Shown: one piece after another, positions 56,325-64,000 of the stretch
Layout of the letters: each line of letters opens with the position of its first letter
Numbering within the stretch: the stretch's first letter is position 1
Assembly (NCBI GenBank): GCA_000711775.1
Contig: ARYC01002002.1
Span: 44,188 to 108,187 of the forward strand
Direction of reading: 5' to 3'
DNA length: 64,000 nucleotides
DNA from: Oxytricha trifallax
Lineage: Eukaryota > Ciliophora > Spirotrichea > Sporadotrichida > Oxytrichidae
Program-made: the position numbers and the translations under genes
The notes under the pieces: generated by a model
Seen by the model: the letters and a program-made list of their open reading frames with translations, nothing else
Told to the model about the DNA's origin: nothing
The model's database searches: none

Positions 56325-58165
56325 CTATAATTCTCACTCTTTTACAGTTAGAGTTAATTTTAAATAAAGTTAACTTTATCGATAAGTAATTCATGCGTTG
56401 GATGAAAGCAGCAGTTTCTTATATTAAGTCTGATATAACTCCATTATAATTCTATTTTATTGATTTAAGAGCTTTAATGAAATTTGTAAACAGGATTATG
56501 TTTATTTCTTCAAATCTTTTCTAAGCAAGTTTTTCTTACTTTTGCACCACTTTTAGAGACATATATTTTTAACTATTAATCGCTATATATACATATTGTA
56601 ATGTGTTTTAATTAAATTTTAATATACTCCTTTTTGATTCTTACGTCATTATTTATAAAAGTAGTTCATTTATATTAAAACTTATCAGTATTATTTAAAA
56701 TATAATTTAAGTTAAATATTATGACTTAACTAAATAAAAAATTCATATATTCAAGATACTAGCTGAGTAATTAAAAATGAACAGAAATTTTTGAATATTA
56801 CTTTCATTTTTATAAATTTTACTATATAATAGCTACTCATTTTTATTTTGACTATTCTTAACTTTCGTTGTTAATTAGACATAACTATTAATTATTAAAC
56901 TATAAAAATAAGAGAATGGTACATCTATTTCTTACAATTACATATAACTATTTTAGTCATATTTAATTGAGTTAAACGATTTTCATTATCTAGATTTTAA
57001 CTTGCTTTATTAATAATTATATGTTTAATGTGATTAATGATTAGTATATATTTCTAAAAATAACTTATTCTAATTAAATTTGATAATTAAATATTTAGCG
57101 AGAATTTTTTGAGTGATACGTATCTAAGGAAACTTGCGATGAAACATCACGGTTCGATAGTCTAGTTAAGTCTAATAGGAAGTGCGCCCGATACTTTACA
57201 GTCATCGATTCTAAAATCGATTACAAAATTTTGAGATGTTTTTAGTTCAAGTAGACTTATCATATATTTTTCAAACCCCGATTAACTTTTTGATGCATTT
57301 AGAAAATTTGAAATATTTTTCATGTTGATTGGGAAGTTTGATTTAAAGACTTTGCTTAAGTATAATATAATACTTATAATAATTTAACTAATATTATATT
57401 ATAATATATACTTATTAAAGCTAATTTGTAAAAATAAATTTGTAGTACATTATAATGCTAAAATTAATTAGGTATTTAGCAAATTAAATTGAGGAATCAT
57501 CATAATCCAAATAGAATTAGCAATAAATCTATATAGAATTATACTTAATTTCAAATAGACTATATAGAATCCTTAATGTTTTAATATAAAAATATTTCGT
57601 CCACAAATATTTATTATTATGGGTACCTAAGAATCTCTTTTTTTGTTATAGAAAGAAGTTCTAAAATTTATATAGAACTAATATAAGTCTTTATAAACTT
57701 TTATCAATCGTTTGATATTTAATTGAGTTATTATTTAAAAAATATTAAAATGTTAAATTTTATACCTTGAGTTTTTGAGAGTGTCCAATTAAAGGACATT
57801 GTGTAATAATATATATGTCATTATTGCTATTAACATCATTAAAGAATATTTTATTAAAAGAAATATTAATATATATATATATATATATGAATTTCACTAA
57901 TCGAAAATTTGTGAAATTCATATAAAATAATAATATAAATGCCGTTATATATAAAAACTATTTTCAGCTGGTTTAAAAAATAATGAGTCTTTGCATCGCA
58001 TAGGTTCCTATGAGAACTTTTTTTTTGCAGGAAGAATTTAAAAGCCAAAATTAATATGCTAAACAATTAGCAATGAATGATAAGTAATACTTGAGGCACA
58101 CTCACATATGATTCTTTTTGCTAATGCTGCATAATTTAGCTCTGGCTTGACTTAGTCTTTATTGA
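56325..58165 (-). pseudogene. Decayed TBE transposase in three separated fragments
   Basis: Fragments at 56325-56530, 57110-57215 and about 57985-58165 match, in order and orientation, the C-terminal, middle and N-terminal parts of the transposase at 43558-44624. For instance AAACTTGCGATGAAACATCA is exact in the middle. The gaps contain extra AT-rich DNA not in the intact copies, and indels break all frames. The N-terminal fragment keeps A-L-A-K-R-I-I and, at the position of the TGA in the two younger copies, has TAA (58040-58038). No telomeric terminus survives. Confidence 0.8.
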
Positions 58166-58179
58166 TGTAAAAATAGATT

Positions 58180-58540
58180 ATAATTGGAGAAGTTGAAAAA
58201 TAAATAAATAACTTCAATTGTTTTTATATCAAGCTCCCACTAATTAGGCCGTCTTGAAGATCAAATTTTGTCAAAGCTTCCTACCAAAATGTTGCAAAGA
58301 GTGCTGTTACACATTTCCGAATTTAATTTGATAATGCTAAAGAAAAAGTTTAGTGAAACATTTTCAATTGATTATCTCTAAATTTCCCGTACAATTTATT
58401 TCTAATAAATATTTGATGTCTCCCAATTTATGCCTTAAATTACATTCCTTACCTCATGATCATTTACCAGTTTTAATCTCTCACCATATAGGTATGATAT
58501 TTCCTGAAATAATTGTGAAAGTCACCAATTCATAAGTGTT
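58180..58540 (-). other. Weak reverse-strand coding signal
   Basis: A reverse frame reads L-F-Q-E-I-S-Y-L-Y-G-E-R-L-K-L-V-N-D-H-E, then I-Q-G-I-N-W-E-T-S-N. It lies next to the decayed TBE and might be another of its remnants or an unrelated block. Not identified. Confidence 0.3.
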
Positions 58541-58904
58541 GCACATATCTCTGCAGAAAATTTAGATTGAAAATTTGTCTAGAGCTTTTTTCATAAAATT
58601 AAATTAAAAAATAAATGAATCTTTATTATTTTTTAATTAAACAAATTCTTTTTTATGTTTTTTAATTTTAATCATTTATTTAACTTTGCCCTTACCTTAA
58701 AATGTCGAAATCTATGTTTCTTATTGCAAAATAAAAATTTTTACCCTCATTTTAAATTATTCTTTATTTACCACCTTTATTATTTAGAATTTTAGTAAAT
58801 TGGCTCATAAGCTATTAGAGAAACCTTAGGCAACTTTTATGCAATCAAATTGACAGTTGTGAATGATAATTTTAATTATTTTATCTCATTTTTAATAACA
58901 TCAT

Positions 58905-61900
58905 TAGATATGCATATATTAGTGTTGAAAATAAATTTGCCTTAACTAGTTCAGCAAGAGACCCTGCTACTCCAAATCATGATGTTTCAACTTAAATTAT
59001 ATATAATATAATATTTGAATCTTGTTCAATGCCTATTTATCCACTACTTTATGGAGGAATAACGTTGCCAGCATTGGATGTGAGCGTTAGAAATTTTAAT
59101 ATTGATCAATATGGGAATTTTATTATAGCAGGTGTATCTCAAACTCAGCCATTTAATACACTAGGGGACACTAAATAGAGAGGATTTATTTCTTATATGG
59201 ATTAAAGAGGCACGCCATATTGGACATACACACTTATCAGCTTTGTGAATGCAAATGCTGCCACTGAATGAAATAAATTTAATAATTAATGTTAAAGGGA
59301 TTATAATATAGAAATTTAATTTTGCGTTTTTATATTTATATTATTTTGATTGCAAGTTTGCTACATAATCATAATTAATTAAATTTTAATCTGGATCATT
59401 TATTTATGGATTATGCGTAATGCCAAATGAATATTTCAAAAGTACTACGTTGAATCAACCTGTAATTATTAAGTTAAATATCCGATATGGAAATCCTAGT
59501 TGGTTTAGGTTGCTGCCTTAAGACGACACTAATCCTTCAACATAAACTCCAGTTTCCATGGAAATATTAGCTTCAAACAAAATTCTTGTTCTTTATAAAT
59601 ATACATGGACTGGTAATGCTTATTAGAACTTTGTAGCATTTAAATTCGATGAGACAACTTTCTAATCAATATTTTTTAAATATATTTATACTTTCAAAGC
59701 AGATTACTTCAATTTATAGGAAGCTAGTTTTTTTACCTTGTTTTTCTTTTAATAAAAAAATAAAAAGTTTGTATAAAAAATTAAAATGTTTAAATATTTT
59801 TATTGGACTATGTTTATTATTTTAAAAAGTGTAGACTAAAAATTCATATATATTTAAGTAAAGTAGTTGCGTGTATTTTAATACAAAAAAATGATATTCT
59901 ATATAGGATATTGACTTTGTACCTAATTTTTATCCAGCTGATATTGCTACAACCTATGCTATGCATTTCTTAATCGATAACACTGGAACTTATTTCTATT
60001 AATTTAGGCATTAAATAACCAATAAGGAATTAGTCTCGCAAATAAGGATTACCTATTTTATATTATATATTATTATATAAACCGACGGTGTTTTAGAGAA
60101 AAAAGCATTAATTAATACAATAATGAGTGAGGATAAGAATATGCAGCATACTATTTTTAATAAAATCTTTTTAATTATTTAAAGAAGCAAACTTTTTATG
60201 GGACTGATAAAATAATATTACCAATCATATCTTCTGGAGATTTAATTTATTTCATTTATATCTTAGTTAAACTACTAAAATTATCACAAATATAATCTAT
60301 CTCTAGATAATAATAAGTATATTTTTTAAATTATAAAAAATATTATGTAAAATTTATTGGAGCTTAAGACACATTCCAATTTTATGTGTTAAATAAGATT
60401 GATCTTACAAGAGTAACAGCTATTTAACTATTGTTTCCATCAACAACGAATTTATTATATAAATAAAATAATTTGGTTACTGCATCAATCACAACAGATT
60501 CATCTTTGAACATTTATATAACATTAGGATAAAGTCAGATTTATTTTGCGAAACTAGATTCAACATTTGCATTTACAGAGCATAGAATTATTTTAAATAT
60601 TTTGAATGTGGAAAGGTGATTTTACAGATGCTTACTGGCCTGTAAATTCAAGAGTTCATGGTTCTAACAAAAATAATATTATGTTTTACAATTTAACCAA
60701 TTCCATGCATTTATGGGAAGATATTCACTTGCTGGTTCTTTCTAAACGCTTATCTTTAAGATTGGTAATTGGTCTCAAACATGCTTTGATGTTCCTATCT
60801 TACTCCCAGCAACCACTACGTTCTTTCCAACTATCTCAACAATAAACACAAATCCTACTATTACTGCTGTATCAAATGTTGAGGTTGCAGCACCTCTACC
60901 TACAGATAATCTGCCATTATAATAAAATAATTTAATTCTTGCAGAAAAATTATTATTCTAGGGGGCATGCCAATTATTAGAACCTCATAGTAATGCAAAG
61001 TTAAGTTAGAAAGATTTTATAGCTAAAAATTTCTTGTAAATTTACCTTTAACCTTGAACATGATAAGAGGTGTAAGTGATTTGATTTATAAAGAATGGTA
61101 ATTATAATTTAAAGGATCTTATAAGAACCAGGGACAAACTACCTTATAAGTATGGGCTATACAAATTACTCATCATAATTTATATACAATTATTTGCCAT
61201 AAATGAATTCACATCTAATAATATTTTTTTATCTCAAAAAATTAAATTTGCAATATAATTGATAAAAAACCTTCTCACAAAAATGGTACTCTTGAAAAAT
61301 TATGATTTAAATTAAAAAATTTAAATAACAAAGACTAAAATATTTAAACATCATATATATTTTAAAATTTTTTATTCGATTAAATGTATCAAATTTGATT
61401 TTGTTTTATCAGGCTTCAATAGAATTTATCAATAAAAAATTAATCTAAATATTTAACTTAATTTGATGAATTATACTTGCTTTAATATAATCACATAAGT
61501 GGACTAGTTTATCGTTTAACCCAACAGGATAGTATGTCTGGGGTTTACAACAAATGAATGGAAAATACAGGAGATATCCATTTGACAGCTAAATTTATTT
61601 ATGTTATTTAAATTAATATATTTGTAGTCCACTAGAAACAGTGGCAGCTTTGAAAGATTCAAATACTTATGAGTTAATACAATCAACTGGAAATAAGAGT
61701 ATCATTAAAATAAAATCTTAATTAATATCACATTTACCACTGATTTTAAGAATTGTCAAGATAGGCCTACAACAGCACTTGTATTAAATCCATATACAGA
61801 TACCTAAACAATGAAACAGCCTACTATGATGACAGCTTCAAATAATGTGCTTAATGTTATAACTAATGCCATTACATAGCCAATTAGCCATAACATTAAG

Positions 61901-61980
61901 CTTAGATATTTAAATAATTTTATTTATTCAATATTAGGATACAACTTATACAGCTTTCTTTTGGGATAATTATGTTCATT
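58905..61980 (+). CDS. Fragmented secreted/extracellular protein gene, right-hand part
   Basis: A series of forward coding pieces in the ciliate code: 58905-59270 (E-S-C-S-M-P-I-Y-P-L-L-Y-G-G-I-T, then I-D-Q-Y-G-N-F-I-I-A-G-V), 59385-59740 (G-L-C-V-M-P-N-E-Y-F, N-I-R-Y-G-N-P-S-W-F-R-L-L), 59905-60040, 60355-60600 (F-I-G-A-Q-D-T-F-Q-F-Y-V), 60700-60930 (I-G-N-W-S-Q-T-C-F-D-V-P-I-L-L-P), 61500-61600 (F-N-P-T-G-Q-Y-V-W-G-L-Q) and 61715-61910 (N-C-Q-D-R-P-T-T-A-L-V-L-N-P-Y). The pieces look like repeated beta-strand segments with occasional Cys, fitting a cell-surface or secreted protein. They are separated by AT-rich spacers with frame changes, so several IESs or introns are present; joins were not worked out. 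No family was recognised. Confidence 0.55.
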
Positions 61981-62170
61981 TTTAATAATGTTAGAAAATT
62001 AATTGATAAATAACATATAATAAATATCATTAGACATTAATTTAAAGTATATTTAATAAAATTTAATTTGTATAACTTAATAAAATGTTAAATTGATATT
62101 CATAATTTATCAAAATCGAAGTAAAATTTGTAGATTGATTAAATTAATAAATTTTATTAAATTATTTTAT

Positions 62171-63155
62171 ATGGAAAAAAAATATGATCTACAAACTACA
62201 TATACTAATCTTATTTGCTTATTGAGATTTCGACAAAAAACTTACAGTTAACAAAGTAAAGTATGTGCTACAATTAAAAAAATTTCAAAGACATTAAACC
62301 TTTCAGAAAAAATAGTAAAATAAAAATTGAAGCAATTATAAACTGAAAAAATTGAAGGCTCAAAGGATAAAAACATTCTACATAGAATGACTTAAGAACA
62401 ACTTAACTATTTGCTATCAGAAAAAAATTTGAGAGAATAAATGCTTTTATAAAATTCGATAAAGAGCTCAAATTTTTCATCGAAATTTTCCCGAAATAAA
62501 AATATCTACTTCAAGCTTGTGTAAGTTTTATAAATAAAATGGTATTAAATACAAGTCAACCTGAACGGAATACAATTTAACCGAATATAAAAAATAATAA
62601 ATTCAACAAGACTTATCTAGGGTTTTTGAGGAATTAAATAGAATTATAGAAAATGGGGACAATATAGTATATCTTGATGAAACAATTTTTAAACCCCACT
62701 CAATAAATTACAAATCATGGGCTCATAAATACAGTAACCAGGCACTTAAAAAAGGGGGTGATAACCTAGATACCTTGGCAGCAGTTGTAATAATTAGTTC
62801 ATAATTTGGATTAGAAGGCTTTAGAATAAAACAAAAGTCAATTAAGACTGATGACTTACTTCAGGTGCTATAAGATTTAGACTTAAGACATAAAGGGAAA
62901 AACTTGACAATATTTCTAGACAATCTAAGGGCTCATCACTCATAAGTATTGAAGCAAACTGTTGAAAAAAATGGATGGAAGTTATTATTCAATGCAGCAT
63001 ATTCATCCAAATACAACTGCATTGAAAACATTTTTTCAAGAGTAAAATAGCTATATAAAAAAGACATTATAAAACTTTAATTCAAACTATCAAACAATAA
63101 ACAATAAACATTTTTAAATTGTTTAGGACTCAATTCTCAAAATAAAAATAAGTGA
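62171..63155 (+). pseudogene. Divergent TBE-like/Tc1 transposase (DD34E), probably frameshifted
   Basis: ATG 62171 opens M-E-K-K-Y-D-L-Q-T, aligning by eye with the TBE transposase start (Y-D-E-Q-Y-L-D-L-L-L-K-L). A helix-turn-helix region follows (I-K-K-I-S-K-T-L-N-L-S-E-K-I-V-K). The catalytic core is V-Y-L-D-E-T-I-F, then F-L-D-N-L-R-A-H-H and Y-S-S-K-Y-N-C-I-E-N-I-F, with 34 residues between the second Asp and the Glu. TGA at 63153-63155. One frame change is needed in an A-rich run near 62585-62605, so the gene is damaged or carries a tiny IES. It converges with an ORF2-like gene, the same arrangement as in a TBE, but similarity to the TBE copies is only at protein-motif level. Confidence 0.75.
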
Positions 63156-63378
63156 CTGTATAAAAAGTGAAAACCTTTGCTTTAATTAACTTAAGATAAA
63201 AAGTTGATAAAAATTTTATTATTTTATGTTAACATAAATTTTTATTATATTTAAGTCTTAATTAAATCAGTACAATTAAAGCCTTTTGCCTGGTGGGCTT
63301 TTCATTATCGTGTTTTCATCTCTGAATTGCATATTTTATTATGTCTGCTAAAATTAGTTGCCTTGTTTCTATTCCTCT

Positions 63379-64000
63379 TCATAGCCAGAAATTTCGTATC
63401 TTTTTTTTCCTTAGGTTGCTTCCTGCCTAATGACTTTTGTTTAAGTAATGATAGCGCTTTGCCCTTGCGTTCTATATAGACATAAATATTTATGTACGCT
63501 TACTAGAGAAATGTGGAATAGATTAGATTTCCTTTAAGAATTCTTAAATAATCTCTATGGTCTCCCCTAATTGTTCTTCGTCTGTAGGTTTATTTCTTTG
63601 AGTTTGCTAAGACATAACTATTTATGTCAACCATTCATTTTTGAGTGTTCCTAAGACCCCATAGAAGAAATGCTTGTCTGGAAGGTCTTTAGGACCATCA
63701 TATACTCCTAAATACCTGTTGACAACCTCATCGTCCTTGACATAATTAAATATGTCGAGGACCCCAAACTCAGGATAATTAGGTACGTTCACATAAATTA
63801 CATCAGCAGACTTTAGTAGCTCTTTCCTTGATGCCAGCACATCTTTTATGAATCTCATACTGGTTTTCTTATAACTGGGTAAGTGATATCCAACTATATT
63901 TGTAAAGACATAAATATTTACGTGAGTATTTTAAGTGATTGTACCAGTCTGATTTCGTGTTCAAGCTTCCATCTAGTAGTCTGCTATTTATGTTCGTGAT
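63379..64000 (-). CDS. Divergent TBE ORF2 (22-kDa)-like gene, leaves the window
   Basis: Reverse frame to TGA 63381-63379. V-P-N-Y-P-E-F-G-V-L-D-I-F and H-F-F-Y-G-V-L-G-T-L align with ORF2 at 42806-43551, and the stretch from L-G-T-L to F-S-S has the same length in both. TAA/TAG codons inside are Gln. Near 63905-63925 the frame changes: the N-terminal part (K-S-D-W-Y-N-H-L-K-Y-S-R-K) continues in another frame from the homologous I-V-G-Y-H-L-P-S, so there is an indel or tiny IES there. The 5' end is outside the window. It lies 223 bp from the transposase stop, tail to tail. Confidence 0.7.

Noticed and set aside
1-64000. CRISPR arrays, operons, ribosome binding sites or prokaryotic terminators
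   Set aside because: None seen; the genome is eukaryotic with introns and reassigned stop codons.

Overview
The window reads as germline (micronuclear) DNA of a spirotrich ciliate of the Oxytricha/Stylonychia (hypotrich) kind. Three things show this directly. First, real genes are full of in-frame TAA and TAG, read as Gln, and end only at TGA (ciliate code, table 6), so standard-code ORFs break or end these genes falsely. Second, at 567-583 and 44710-44726 there are two G4T4 telomere-like 17-mers at the ends of Tc1/mariner-type elements that match the known telomere-bearing elements (TBEs) of hypotrich germlines. Third, several recognisable genes are interrupted by short AT-rich segments lying between direct repeats. 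Removing one repeat plus the segment restores the frame and the expected family motif. These are internal eliminated sequences (IESs) with pointers. Ordinary GT-AG introns are also present and very short (about 22-56 bp).

Layout. 1-583: right end of a TBE with its transposase. 592-1973: a hypothetical gene and histone H2A.Z. 2.1-9 kb: two cyclic-nucleotide-gated channel genes facing away from each other (one with a CCHC zinc knuckle) and a reverse-strand C-terminal exon. 9551-9942 and 17256-17918: two retroposons with target-site duplications, the second with a tRNA-like pol III promoter. 10.3-17 kb: three hypothetical genes and a complete arginine kinase-like gene. 18.2-25.8 kb: an RCC1-repeat/coiled-coil protein, a hypothetical gene, a K+ channel and a PA-domain sorting receptor. 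26-31.7 kb: cytochrome c1 (split by a 775-bp IES) and an RTEL1-like helicase. 32.4-37.9 kb: a coiled-coil gene and a gene cut into MDS-like blocks. 38-42.1 kb: a palindromic MITE, small coding islands and an AlkB-type membrane monooxygenase with three IESs. 42.7-44.7 kb: a truncated, frameshifted TBE, abutting a second, 5'-truncated copy of the 35.7-37.9 kb gene (44.7-46.6 kb). 46.7-53.3 kb: AT-rich DNA with three more palindromic MITEs and isolated coding islands. 51.5-62 kb: dispersed pieces of secreted beta-rich protein gene(s), with a decayed TBE at 56.3-58.2 kb. 62.2-64 kb: a divergent TBE-like gene pair with no visible telomeric terminus.

The genes are not an operon or pathway cluster. 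They are independent loci that would be processed onto separate small macronuclear chromosomes. The main interest is genome architecture: pointer-bounded IESs (11 to 775 bp), a gene duplication whose coding blocks are conserved while its IESs have diverged, TBEs sharing an in-frame TGA, a TBE-like pair without telomeric ends in view, and new-looking MITE and SINE families. Exon limits given as approximate were read by eye from frame continuity and splice motifs. No alignment or database search was run.
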